Positions 1 to 10,570 of a DNA stretch of 64,000 nucleotides are shown here, one piece after another. The notes beneath the pieces are model-generated. The model searched no databases, had not been told where the DNA came from, and was given only the letters and a program-made list of their open reading frames with translations. Each line of letters starts with the position of its first letter. The first letter of the stretch is position 1. The translations under genes and the position numbers were made by a program. The stretch comes from Anaeramoeba ignava. Its lineage: Eukaryota > Metamonada > Anaeramoebidae. The stretch spans positions 62,001 to 126,000 of the forward strand of contig JAPDFW010000094.1 of NCBI GenBank assembly GCA_028826165.1, in the 5' to 3' direction.

Positions 1-77
1 TTTTAATTTTAAATTTTGATTTTAATTTTAAATTTTGATTTTAATTTTAAATTTTGATTTTAATTTTAATTTTCTAC

Positions 78-1509
78 CTTCCATATATAATTCCAGATAA
101 ATAAAAAAGTTTAGCTCCTTGATATATTTCTGTCCAAAATCTTTTTTTTAAAATTTTTTTAGTTCTTCTAAGTGTTTTATTTTCTTTAAATTTATCTAAA
201 TGTGTTAAAATTCCCATAACTCTTGGAAATCCATGAGCTTGAAGTAAATTTAAAAATTCAAATGTTTCCTATTTATTTATAAATATAATTATAAATTTAT
301 TTATAAATTTTGATATGAATTTAATTATAAATATTATTATAAATTTAATTATAAATTTAATTATAAATTTTGATATAAATTTTATTATAAATATTATTAT
401 AAATTTAATTATAAATTTAATTATAAATTTAATTATAAATTTTGATATAAATTTAATTATAAATTTTATTATAAATTTAATTATAAATATTATTATAAAT
501 TTAATTATAAATTTAATTATAAATATAATTATAAATATAATTATAAATTTAATTATAAATTTAATTATAAATATAATTATAAATATTATTATAAATTTAA
601 TTATAAATATTATTATAAATTTAATTATAAATATAATTATAAATTTAATTATAAATTTAATTATAAATTTAATTATAAATTTAATTATAAATTTAATTAT
701 AAATTTAATTATAAATTTAATTATAAATTTAATTATAAATTTATTTCAAATTTTGATTGTAAATTTAATAAATGAATTTTATACCATTTCAAATCCAAAT
801 GATGCATCAATTAAAAGTAATATTAAATCTGCAATTTTTGCAATATCAACCATAGAATTAAGATCATTTTTTGATTCAAAAAAAGTTAATCTTCTATTTT
901 TTCCACTAATTAAAGTAACTTAATATAAATTAAAATATAAATAAATTAAAATATAATAAAAAATATAAATATAAATATAAATTAAAATATAAATTAAAAT
1001 ATAAATTAAAATATAAATTAAAAATATAAATTAAAAATATAAATTAAAATATAAATTAAAATATAAAAAATAAAAATAAATAAATCTTACTTGGCCCTTT
1101 GATTTCATTTATATTTTGTTTTGTATAACGTTTAACAAGAGAACTTTTTAATAAAAAAAATTTTAATTTAAATAAAAAGAAAAAAAAAATTTTTTTTAAA
1201 ATTTAAATTTAAATTTTAATTTTACCGAATTAATGTGCTCTTTCCTGTTGATGGAGGTCCAACTACCCCAACAATAATTGGTTTATCATCTGTAGAACGT
1301 TTTACAATTGGATAATGAAGTTTTTTTTCAATTCTATCTGTTCTTCTTTGAGCAATTTTTTGGAAATTTACTGAAGATCTAACAGAAAATGCTTTTTCAT
1401 TTTTATGTTTTGGAAATTGTTTATTCTTTTTCATTAATTTTTTTTTCTTCGCAAATTTTCCACCAACATTTTTTTTATTATGTTTTTTATTTTCTTGTTC
1501 TTCATTCAT
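78..1509 (-). CDS. BMS1: BMS1 ribosome biogenesis GTPase, N-terminal part (runs off the left edge)
   Basis: BMS1 is a nucleolar GTPase of the small-subunit processome needed for 18S rRNA and 40S maturation. Four exons can be joined by phase: 1226-1509, 1091-1143, 785-918 and 78-268; the rest lies left of the window. The first exon has a Lys-rich N-terminus, the family motif KAFSVRSSVNFQK and a P-loop reading GPPSTGKSTLIR. Exon 2 gives NEIKGP, exon 3 gives SGKNRRLTFFES and DLILLLIDASFGFEM, and exon 4 gives HGFPRVMGILTHLDKF and FWTEIYQGAKLFYLSG. The order and spacing match the BMS1/TSR1 GTPase domain. THLD replaces the usual NKxD G4 box, as in the family. Introns are 82, 172 and 516 bp; the 516-bp one is a pure AT repeat. 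The start is the first Met and lies 80 bp downstream of the syntaxin-18 stop on the same strand. Confidence 0.93.
269..784 (-). repeat. BMS1 intron 3, ATAAATTTAATT-type repeat
   Basis: This 516-bp intron between two BMS1 exons consists almost entirely of a 12-bp unit close to ATTATAAATTTA, with TAAATATA and TAAATATT variants. It contains almost no G or C and reads open in some frames only because the unit lacks stops there. Confidence 0.9.
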
Positions 1510-1588
1510 TTTATAAAAGAAAAAAAAAAAAAAAAGTCTTGTAAAAGAAAAAAAATGAAAAAAATTTTTTTTGATAAATTTTTTTTTT

Positions 1589-2827
1589 CTAACTCAACCA
1601 ATTTAAAAATAATAAAGAAAAAGAAGCTATCATTAAAAGAACAAAAACTAAACGGAAACATGAAAACTTCCGATTTCTTGTTATTAAAAGTTCTTCTTTT
1701 GCTAATTTTAAGTGTTCAGTTGCACTAACAGTTGAATCATAAATATAATCAATTTCTTGTGATTGTTCAATTATTTTATTTGCAAATAAATCTTGCAATT
1801 TTGATATTTCAATTAATTTCACTTCAATTTCTTTAACTTGATCAACAGTATCCATTAATTTTTGTTTTACTATTAAATTTTCTTGCATTAATTTTTTTGA
1901 TTCATTTTCATCTAATTCTTCTTCAATCATTTTCCATTCATTAAAATAATTTGGATCATTTTTTTCCAAATTGATTTTTTGATTTTCTTTTTCAAAAAAT
2001 AAATCTTTTTTTTCTTTTTCAAAATCATTATCAAATTGAATTTCATTTTGATTTTGATTTTCATTTTCATTTTCATTTTTTGATTTTTCAAATAATTCTT
2101 GAAATTTATTCTTTGGTTTTTCTTCATTCAAATTCATTGAATTCAAATTCAAATTTGAAAAATTATCATTTTCTTGGTTTTCAAATTCTTCTTTAATTTC
2201 ATTAAGAACTTGTTCATTTTTTAATTTTGTTTGAGTTTTTTCATTTTGAAATGATTTTATAATTGAATTTGGATCTGAAAATTCATCTTGTTTTGATTTG
2301 AATCTAAAATCGTTTTTCCAATCTAAAGTTTTCTCAATAAAATCAATTTTTTTATGATTGAAACTTCTTAATTCTTCAAATTCTTTTGTCATTTGATGAG
2401 CTTTTTCTGAAATCCAAGAAATAATATTTGAATAAAAAATAAATGAATCTTTTGAATTGAGATTTTCTTTCTTTTTTGATAATGATAAATTTTGAGAAAT
2501 TGTTGTTATTCTTTCTCCAATTCCTTTAATTTCATCAAATATTTGTTTATTTATGTTAATTTCTTTTTTGTTTTCTTTTTGAATTTTTAAAGAAATTTGT
2601 TTTTTCAGTAAAAATTGTTTTTGTTTTTGATTTTCAATTATTTTTCTTAAATTTTTAATTTGTTGATAAATAAGTAATAAATCTCTATATATTTGTGATT
2701 TAGGTTTTGTTGGTTTAAGAATTGAAGTTGAAATTATATTTTGAGTTTTATTATTTTGTTGTAAATTTTGTTTTTGAGTTTCATTAATTTTATTTAATAA
2801 AAGAAAAAAATCATTTGTTTTATTCAT
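1589..2827 (-). CDS. STX18: Syntaxin-18 (Ufe1-type Qa-SNARE of the ER)
   Basis: This is a single-exon, tail-anchored SNARE of 412 residues (human syntaxin-18 is about 335). The C-terminal part is diagnostic: a Qa-SNARE helix beginning near residue 325 contains EISKLQDLFANKI and then EQSQEIDYIYDSTVSATEH, followed by a membrane anchor at about 391-411 ending SFSLLFLNWLS, very close to the syntaxin-18 tail. The N-terminal region is helical and coiled-coil-like, consistent with the family's N-terminal domain. A middle insertion at about 215-290 is rich in Asn, Glu and Gln and explains the extra length. The family acts in retrograde Golgi-to-ER fusion, with Sec20/Use1/Sec22-type partners and NSF; an NSF gene is also present here at 42.6-46.5 kb. 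Confidence 0.87.
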   Translation of the reverse strand: MNKTNDFFLLLNKINETQKQNLQQNNKTQNIISTSILKPTKPKSQIYRDLLLIYQQIKNLRKIIENQKQKQFLLKKQISLKIQKENKKEININKQIFDEIKGIGERITTISQNLSLSKKKENLNSKDSFIFYSNIISWISEKAHQMTKEFEELRSFNHKKIDFIEKTLDWKNDFRFKSKQDEFSDPNSIIKSFQNEKTQTKLKNEQVLNEIKEEFENQENDNFSNLNLNSMNLNEEKPKNKFQELFEKSKNENENENQNQNEIQFDNDFEKEKKDLFFEKENQKINLEKNDPNYFNEWKMIEEELDENESKKLMQENLIVKQKLMDTVDQVKEIEVKLIEISKLQDLFANKIIEQSQEIDYIYDSTVSATEHLKLAKEELLITRNRKFSCFRLVFVLLMIASFSLLFLNWLS

Positions 2828-2935
2828 TTTTTTTTTTTTTGAAAATGAAAAAATGAAAAAATGAAAAAATGAAAAATGAAAAAATGAAAAATGAAAAAAT
2901 GAAAAATGAAAAAATGAAAAAAAAAACGTTTTTTG
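2828..2935 (-). promoter_or_regulatory. TTTTTTCAT-repeat tract upstream of syntaxin-18
   Basis: On the sense (minus) strand this reads as about ten repeats of CATTTTTT or CATTTTT directly upstream of the start codon, ending near an ACGTTTTTT box at about 2921-2935. The same tract precedes most genes in the window, always in sense orientation. I infer promoter or initiator function; there is no direct evidence. Confidence 0.5.
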
Positions 2936-2962
2936 TTTTTTGGAATTATTCTTAAATTTTTT

Positions 2963-4499
2963 TTAAAATGGTTGATTATTTAAAAATCTGTAAAGCATAT
3001 CCAAAACATTTTTAGCTTGATCATCCTAAATAAAAAAAAAAAAATTGGAAAAATAAGTTAAAAAAAAAAGTGGAACAAAAAAAAAATATAAAAATTTTTT
3101 AACTTACAGGACTAAATTAAAAATAAATTAAAAATAAATTAAAATTAAAATTAAAATTAAAATTAAAAATAAAAATTAAAAATAAATTATACACAAAATG
3201 TCCAGTATTATGAAACATAAAAAACCATAAATTTTCATAATTTTTTCCATAACCAGCAATTTGTGAATCAACTTGCCAAACATTTCTTGTAGTATTAAGA
3301 AAATTATCAATACCAGACCAATTGATATCTTTCATCCATTCATAAACACCAACCAAATTTATGATATAATCAAATTGACCATTATAAAGTAAGACCTTAT
3401 AATTATTATTCAAAAGAGCTTCAATTTTTGATTTAACACTTTTTGTTAAATCTTGAGTAAAATTATTCCAAATATCAGGAGAACAAGAAACCCAAGTAAT
3501 ATTTTCAACTCCTAAATTACTTTGTGTTGATTGTTCGTTGAGCCATTTTGATAATTCCGATCCTTGATCAGAATGTCCTCGAATATCATAACAATTTACT
3601 GGTGAATGAGCACAAATGAAATCATCAATTTGTGAGAATGTATTTCCTGCTTCTTCCCATTGTTCTGATTGAATATATGCTGCGCATTGTTGTTCTAAAG
3701 TTTGTAGTTGTGCGAGTTTTATTGGATCAAAAAATGATAATGAATAAGCAAATTGTGAATAAGATAAAACTTGAGGAAGAGGATCAACAAGTCCATCACC
3801 TTTCAAAATGAATTAAAATATAAATATAAAATTAAATTTCATGTTAAAATATAAAATTAAATTTCATGTTAAAATAAATTTTTTAGATTTACCAATAACA
3901 ATCCCTTTCAAATTAATATCGGAATTAGATGACATAATTTTATAAGCTAAAGATGGAACATATTTTCCAGAATAACTTTCTCCAGTAACATAAAAATCAT
4001 TATTGTAATAATCAAAGAATTTATCAAAAAAAACCAACAAACCATTAAACAAATCTTCAGCTAAAGCATCTTCATTATTAACATAACCAGCAGAATTATC
4101 AACATAAGAAAAACCAGTTCCAACAGGAGAATCAATATAAAGCATATTAAAATAATTTGTCCAAGAATAAGGGTTTTGAATAAATGAATAATCTTTTTGG
4201 ATCAAAATTGGACCATTTTCAATAAAGGCTCCATATTCAGAAGAACAACCAGGTCCTCCTTGTAACCAAAGAGCAACAGGCTGACTCATGCCTTGTTGGG
4301 ATTTAAAAAAGATGAAAAATAATTCTGCTCCCATTGTTTCATTTACTTCTATATATCCAGTATAACATTCTTGTCCCGATATTGTTGTAAATGTCTCATT
4401 GTAAATGTCACTTCTGCTTATGTTATTAATAATAACTTTTGGATGAGAAAAAGCAAAATAAAAAAGAAATAAAAAGAGAAATAAAGAAATAGATTTCAT
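2963..4499 (-). CDS. Secreted/lysosomal serine carboxypeptidase, peptidase family S10
   Basis: This enzyme removes C-terminal amino acids from peptides in the lysosome or outside the cell. Four exons join in frame to 426 residues: 3893-4499, 3193-3799, 3108-3111 and 2963-3025. The start gives a signal peptide of about 18 residues. The S10 motifs follow in order: WLQGGPGCSS, then DSPVGTGFSY, then GESYSGKYVP with the catalytic Ser, GDGLVDP, YNGQFDYI with the catalytic Asp, and GHFVPDDQ with the catalytic His. The last motif only forms if a 4-nt microexon (TCCT, 3108-3111) is spliced between two introns of 81-82 bp. The protein most resembles the CPVL/vitellogenic branch. It is divergent from the cathepsin X/Z gene, with starts 69 bp apart. 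Confidence 0.92.
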
Positions 4500-4568
4500 G
4501 TAAAAGGAAAAAAATGAAAAAAAAAATTTAAATTATTTTTCTTTTTCTTTCTTTTAAATTTTTCGAAA
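4500..4568. promoter_or_regulatory. 69-bp bidirectional spacer between two lysosomal protease genes
   Basis: The spacer separates the start codons of the S10 carboxypeptidase (minus) and cathepsin X/Z (plus). It contains sense-strand TTTTTCATTTTTTTCC for the minus gene and a pyrimidine tract CTTTTTCTTTCTTTT for the plus gene. It is too short for two independent promoters of usual size, so shared control is likely. This is inference. Confidence 0.55.
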
Positions 4569-5399
4569 ATGAAATTTTTCTTTTTGTTTTTGTTTTTGTT
4601 TTTGTTTTTCGTTTTTTTCCAAATTAATTCAATTACAATTCCAACAAATTTTGATTGGAGAGATATTGATGGAGAAAATTATTGCACAATAATTAGACAA
4701 CAACATTTACCTCAATGGTGTGGTTCATGCTGGTGTTTTTCAAGTACAAGTGCATTAAACGATCGATTCAAAATTGGGTATGGAAACTCAAGACTTGATA
4801 TCAATGTTTCACCTCAACATATTATTAATTGCGGACAAGCAGGAAATTGTGATGGAGGAAGACCTTATTTAACATATGATTTCATTCAAAAAAATGGAGT
4901 AGTTGATGAAACATGTGCACCTTATGAAGCCAAAAACAAGGAATGCACACCAGAAAATATTTGCAAAAGATGTCCAGGTGCAAATCAAGAATGTTATGCG
5001 GTTGAATCACCAAAAAAATACTTTATCACAAGTCATGGAAATGTTACTGGAGAAGCACAAATTTTGCAAGAAGTGTATTTGAATGGTCCTGTTGTTTGTC
5101 ATCTTGCTGTTACTCAAGAACTTGAAGAATGGAACGGTGGTGATAAGGTGTTTATTGATACTACTGGGAGATTGAATCATGATCATTATGTTTCTATTGT
5201 TGGTTTTGGTTATTCTGTTGAGCAGAAAGTTCCCTATTGGATTGTTAGAAATAGTTGGGGAGTTGAATGGAATCCTTCTTCAAGTTTTGGAGGTGGTTTT
5301 TTTAATCTTGTTAGAGGTGTTAATAATTTGGATATTGAAGAAATGTGTTTTTGGGCAATTCCTAAATTGGATGATATCACAAAATTCAAAAAGAAATGA
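4569..5399 (+). CDS. Cathepsin X/Z-like papain-family cysteine protease without a propeptide
   Basis: This is an intronless gene of 276 residues. A hydrophobic signal peptide (about 1-20) runs straight into the mature start TNFDWRDIDG. The cathepsin X/Z mini-loop equivalent is QQHLPQWCGSCW, with oxyanion Gln49 and catalytic Cys54. Catalytic His lies in the HYVSIVGFG segment near residue 207 and Asn in YWIVRNSWG. NCGQAGNCDGG and DETCAPYEAKNKEC are also typical of cathepsin X/Z. The family acts as a lysosomal carboxypeptidase, which fits its divergent S10 neighbour. The oddity is that the roughly 38-residue propeptide of animal cathepsin Z is absent: only about five residues separate signal peptide and mature domain. 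An unseen upstream exon is unlikely because the start lies 69 bp from the neighbour. Confidence 0.93.
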   Translation: MKFFFLFLFLFLFFVFFQINSITIPTNFDWRDIDGENYCTIIRQQHLPQWCGSCWCFSSTSALNDRFKIGYGNSRLDINVSPQHIINCGQAGNCDGGRPYLTYDFIQKNGVVDETCAPYEAKNKECTPENICKRCPGANQECYAVESPKKYFITSHGNVTGEAQILQEVYLNGPVVCHLAVTQELEEWNGGDKVFIDTTGRLNHDHYVSIVGFGYSVEQKVPYWIVRNSWGVEWNPSSSFGGGFFNLVRGVNNLDIEEMCFWAIPKLDDITKFKKK

Positions 5400-5562
5400 A
5401 ATGAATTGAAATTCAATTGAATTGAATTGAATTGGAAGGAATAAAAAAAGCGAATTTTATTTTTTTTTTAAACAAAATTAAATTTAATTGGAATGAGAAA
5501 ATTAAATGGAATGAAATTAATTTGAAAAAAAAAAGAATCTAAAAAAAGTAGTTAAAATAGAT

Positions 5563-8500
5563 TCATGTCCAATTTGCTTGCCAACCTCTTGAAATAATGC
5601 GTATAGTCCAGAGAACGACAGAAGATAAAGAAGCGATTGTTGTTAAAAGAAAGAAGAAGTATAAAGGGATCATAACATAAGAAAAATGATTCAAATAATA
5701 ATTTTCGAGATAACTGTTAAGAAGACAAAGAAAAACAATGATGGGAAAATTCAGAGCTAAAAATGGTTTTGCAATTCTGACAAAGGCATCTTCGCTAATT
5801 GAATGAGGACAGTTTTCCGAAGCAGCGCAAGATAGAGCAATGCAAGGGAAAAACAAGTATATATAAAAGGGGATAAAAATGATTGTATAAGAAACATTCC
5901 ATTTGCTATCGATTTTGAGTATCAAAAAAGCAAAACCAACGATTAAATCAACAAGCATCAAAATGGACATGACTCCAGAAAAAGTTGCTGTTCTTAAAAT
6001 GAAATAACTTATAAAACAAAGAATCACGAAAATTAAATAAATAGGGACAAATATAATTGCCCAATCCCATTTGATTATTTCATCTGCACGAAGTGCTGCT
6101 AATAAAGAAAATAAATCCACAGAAGCAAATAAAGATATAACAATAGCTAGAAAAATGGCATCATCTCTTTCCACAAAGAACATTAATCTTATCAGCAATC
6201 CAATCACAGCAATAACTATTGCGAGAACTGGAAGAATCATATAAACAAATTTGATGTGATTGAGTTGTTCAATTCGAAAATCTAGAAGAAAGAGGAAAAT
6301 AAAGAATCCAATTTGTCCAAGACAAAGCAAGATTGAGATGAAATATACAAGTTGCGTTTGAATTTTCCTGTTTTTCATCTGTATTTCCAATTGATGTTGT
6401 CTTTGACTCATTTGAGTCTCATGTTTTTTAAAAGTGTTTTTTGTTTCTTTTATTTTGGAAATGAGTATTTTGTATGGATCTTCAACTAAATCAATATATT
6501 CTATTCTTTTCTCTTTTGTTGAGAGTGGAACTGGAAATATTGAACTTCCTACTTTTGTAATTGTGTTAGAATTTGGTGTTAAAGCTCTTTGAAATGAGCC
6601 TACCATTGCTGATCTTGAAAAAATTCTAATTGTTTGAGAATTTTGTCTTGATTTTTCTTCATTTTGTGATTTTTCTTCATTTGATTTTTCTTCGTTTGAT
6701 TTTTCAATAAGTAGATCTTCTTCATTCAAGTTATTTATTTCCAAAATTTCTTTATTTTGATTATTTTCATTATTTTCATTATCAATGTTAATATTAATAT
6801 TTTCGTTGTTTTCAATTATATTTTTTTTCTTCTTTTTTTCTTCTCTTAGTTTTTTAATTTGATTTTCTAAATCTGCTTGTAAACCAACTACAATAAGTGT
6901 TCTTGAGTATTCAACTACTTCTAATTGTTCTGAAATGAATAAATAATCATAATTTTTTGCAATTGTTCTCCAAAGTGATAAATCACTACAAGTTAAATAA
7001 AATGATCTACAAGTAAAAGATGTTCTGATAATTTCAATAGGAGAGAGAAACTGGAAAATATAAAGATGCACTAAAATAATTTTATTTTATAATTTTATTT
7101 TATAATTTTATTTTTATTTAATTTTATAAATAATTTTATTTTATAATTTTATATTTAATTTTATAAATAATTTTATTTTATAATTTTATAAATAATTTTA
7201 TATATAATTTTATTTTATAATTTTATAAATAATTTTATATATAATTTTATATTTAATTTTATATATAATTTTATAAATAATTTTATAAATAATTTTATAA
7301 ATAATTTTATAAATAATTTTATAATTAATTTTATATTTAATTTTATAAATAATTTTATTATATAATTTTATAAATAATTTTATAAATAATTTTATAATTA
7401 ATTTTATAAATAATTTTATAAATAATTTTATATATAATTTTATAAATAATTTTATAAATAATTTTATAAATTAATTTAATAAATAATTTTATAAATAATT
7501 TTATAAATAATTTTTTTTAAATTTTGTAAATAATTTTAATAAATAATTTTATATTTAATTTTATTTTAAATTTTATAAATAATTTTATAAATAATTTAAT
7601 ATAATTTATTTTTAAATTTTTAATTTAATTTAATAATTAATTTTATATTTTTTATTTTATATTTAATTTTTAAATAATTTATTTTATAATTTTATATTTA
7701 ATTTTATATTTAATTTTATAAATAATTTTATAAATAATTTTATAATTAATTTTATAAATAATTTTATATTTAATTTTATATTAATAATTTTATATTTTAA
7801 TTTTATATTTAATAATTTAATTTTATATTTAATTTTTATTTTTAATTTTATAAACTTTTAATTTAATAAATAATTTTATAAATAATTTTATAAATAATTT
7901 TATAAATAATTTTATTTTAATTTTATATTTAATTTTATATTTAATTTTATAAATAATTTTATAAATAATTTAATATATAATTTTATATTTAATTTATTTT
8001 AAATAATTTTATAATTAATTATATAAATAATTTTATAAATAATTTTATATTCAATTTATTTAAATAAATTTAATAAATAATTTTATTTTAATTAATTTTA
8101 TATTTAATTTAATAAATAATTTTATATTTAATTTTTATAAATAATTTTATATTTAATTTTTATAAAATAATTTAATAAATAATTTTATTAATAAATTTTA
8201 TAAATAATTTTTATTAAATAATTTTATAAATAATTTTATAAATAATTTTATATTTAAATTTTTATAAATAATTTAATAAATAATTTTATAAATAATTTTA
8301 TATTTAATTTAATAAATAATTTTTTATATAATTTTATAAATAATTTTTATAAATAATTTTATATATAATTTAATATATAATTTTATAAATAATTTTATAA
8401 ATAATTTTATAAATAATTTTATAAATAATTTTAAATAATTTATTTTAAATTTTATAAATAATTTTATTAATAATTTTTATTAATAATTTTATTAATAATT

Positions 8501-10370
8501 TTATAAATAATTTTATAAATAATTTTATAAATAATTTTTATATTTTTTATATTTAATTTTATAAATAATTTTTATAAATAATTTTTAAATAATATTATAA
8601 ATAATTTTATATTTAATTTTATATATAATTTTATAAATAATTTTATAAATTTTTTTATAAATAATTTTATAAATAATTTTATAAATAATTTATTTATAAA
8701 TTTTATAAATAATTTTAATAAATAATTTTATATCTCAATTTATTTTAAATTTTATAAATAATTTTATAAATAATTTTTAAATAATTTAATTTTATAAATA
8801 ATTTTATATTTAATTTATTTTTAAATTTTATATTTAATTTTATATTCAAATTTTAAATTTTTATATTATTTTTAAATTTTTTATAAATAATTTTATATTT
8901 AATTTAATAAATAATTTTATATTTAATTTTATAATTAATTTTATAAATAATTTTATAAATAATTTTATAAATAATTTTATATATTTGATTTTATAAATAA
9001 TTTTTATATTTAATTTTATATTTAATTTTTATATATAATATTATAAATAATTTTATATTATATTTTAAATTTTATATTTAATTTTATATTTAATTTTATT
9101 TTAAATTTTATAAATAATTTTATAAATAATTTTATAAATAATTTTATATTTAATTTTATAAATAATTTTATATTTAATTTTATATTTAATTTTATAAATA
9201 ATTTATTTTATAATTAATTTATAATTTAATAAATAATTTTATAATTAATTTTATTTTTAAATTTTATAAATAATTTTAATAAATAATTTTATAAATAATT
9301 TTATAAATAATTTTATTAATAATTTATTTTAATAATTTAATAAATAATTTTATAAATAATTTTATAAATAATTTTATAATTTAATTTTATAAATAATTTT
9401 ATAAATAATTTTATAAATAATTTTTATATTTTAATTTTATATTTAATTTTATATTTAATTTTATAAATAATTTTATAAATAATTTTATAAATAATTTTAT
9501 TTTATAATTTTATATTTAATTTTATAAATAATTTTATAAATAATTTTATATTTAATTTTATATTTAATTTTATATTTAATTTTATAAAAATTTTATAAAT
9601 AATTTTATAAATAATTTAATAAATAATTTTATAAATAATTTTTATAAATAATTTTATAAATAATTTTTTAATATTAATAATTTTATATTTAATTTTATAT
9701 TTTAATTTTATATTTAATTTTAAATAATAAATTTTATAAATAATTTTATAAATAATTTTATTAATAATTTTATAAATAATTTTATAAATAATTTTATAAA
9801 TAATTTTATAAATAATTTTATAAATAATTTTATTTTAAATTTTATATTTAATTTTATAAATAATTTTATATTCAATTTATTTTAAATTTTATAAATAATT
9901 TATTTTAAATTTTATATTTAATTTTATAAATAATTTTATAAATAATTTTATAAATAATTTTATAAATAATTTTATATTCAATTTATTTTAAATTTTATAA
10001 ATAATTTTATTAATAATTTTATATATAATTTTATAAATAATTTAATATTTAATTTAATAAATAATTTTATATTCAATTTATTTTAAATTTTATAAATAAT
10101 TTAATAAATACATTCTTCAGGAAGAATTTGAGAAAAAGAATCCTCTTCATTTCCTGGTGAATCTGCATTAAAACCCGAAGGTAAATTAGAAGATTTAAAC
10201 AATTTTAAATATAAATCACGAGTAAAATTAAAAACACCATTTCCTCGATAAACTAAAAAAGAATCTGTTGGTTCAATTATTTTAGATAAATTTTCAAGTG
10301 ATTCAACTTCTGAACCTGAAGTTGTTATTTGTTGAATTTCTTCATCACTTTTTGATTGATTTATATTCAT
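5563..10370 (-). CDS. F-box protein with TMEM185-like multi-pass membrane domain
   Basis: Two exons, 10112-10370 and 5563-7070, join in phase (259 + 1508 nt) to a 588-residue protein. The junction rebuilds an F-box at about residues 83-125: ILPEE from exon 1 continues as LHLYIFQFLSPIEIIRTS and CRSFY in exon 2, ending SLWRTIAKNYD. A charged Asn/Glu/Lys linker follows. The C-terminal half has about seven hydrophobic segments with the pattern KWDWAIIFVPIYLIF, resembling the Tmemb_185A family (transmembrane fragile-X-F-associated). F-box proteins bind Skp1 in SCF ubiquitin ligases, so this could be a membrane-anchored substrate receptor. The F-box call is firm; the TMEM185 call is from pattern memory and less sure. 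The intron is 3041 bp of AT repeat. Confidence 0.8.
7071..10111 (-). repeat. 3.04-kb intron of TTTTATAAATAA repeats inside the F-box
   Basis: The whole interval between the exons of the F-box gene is a degenerate short repeat, mainly ATTTTATAAATA with ATTTTATATTTA variants, with almost no G or C. It begins with GTATTT and ends with TTTTAG on the sense strand. I see no gene, RNA or transposon in it on either strand. Confidence 0.9.
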
Positions 10371-10570
10371 TTATTTTAATTAAAATTAATTAAAAAAAAA
10401 AAGGAGAAAAAAAAAATGAAAAAAAAATTAAAAATTTTTAATTTAAAATTTAAAAAAAGGAGAATTTTTTTTCTCAATTTAATTCCTTTCATTTTTTTTC
10501 ATTTTTCATTTTTCATTTTTTTCATTTTTTTTGAAATTAAATTTTATTTTCATTTTTAATTTAAATTATA
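10371..10570. promoter_or_regulatory. Divergent spacer with TTTTTCATTTTT tracts on both sides
   Basis: A 200-bp spacer lies between the F-box gene (minus) and VPS28 (plus). On the plus strand, 10490-10535 reads as four or five TTTTTCAT repeats leading into VPS28. On the minus strand, TTTTTTTCATTTTTTTT lies about 40 bp upstream of the F-box gene start. It is a candidate promoter pair. Confidence 0.5.

Noticed and set aside
315-923. 202-codon plus-strand frame rich in Ile/Asn/Leu
   Set aside because: It is the reverse strand of BMS1 intron 3 and exon 3; the ATAAATTTAATT unit simply lacks stops in that frame.
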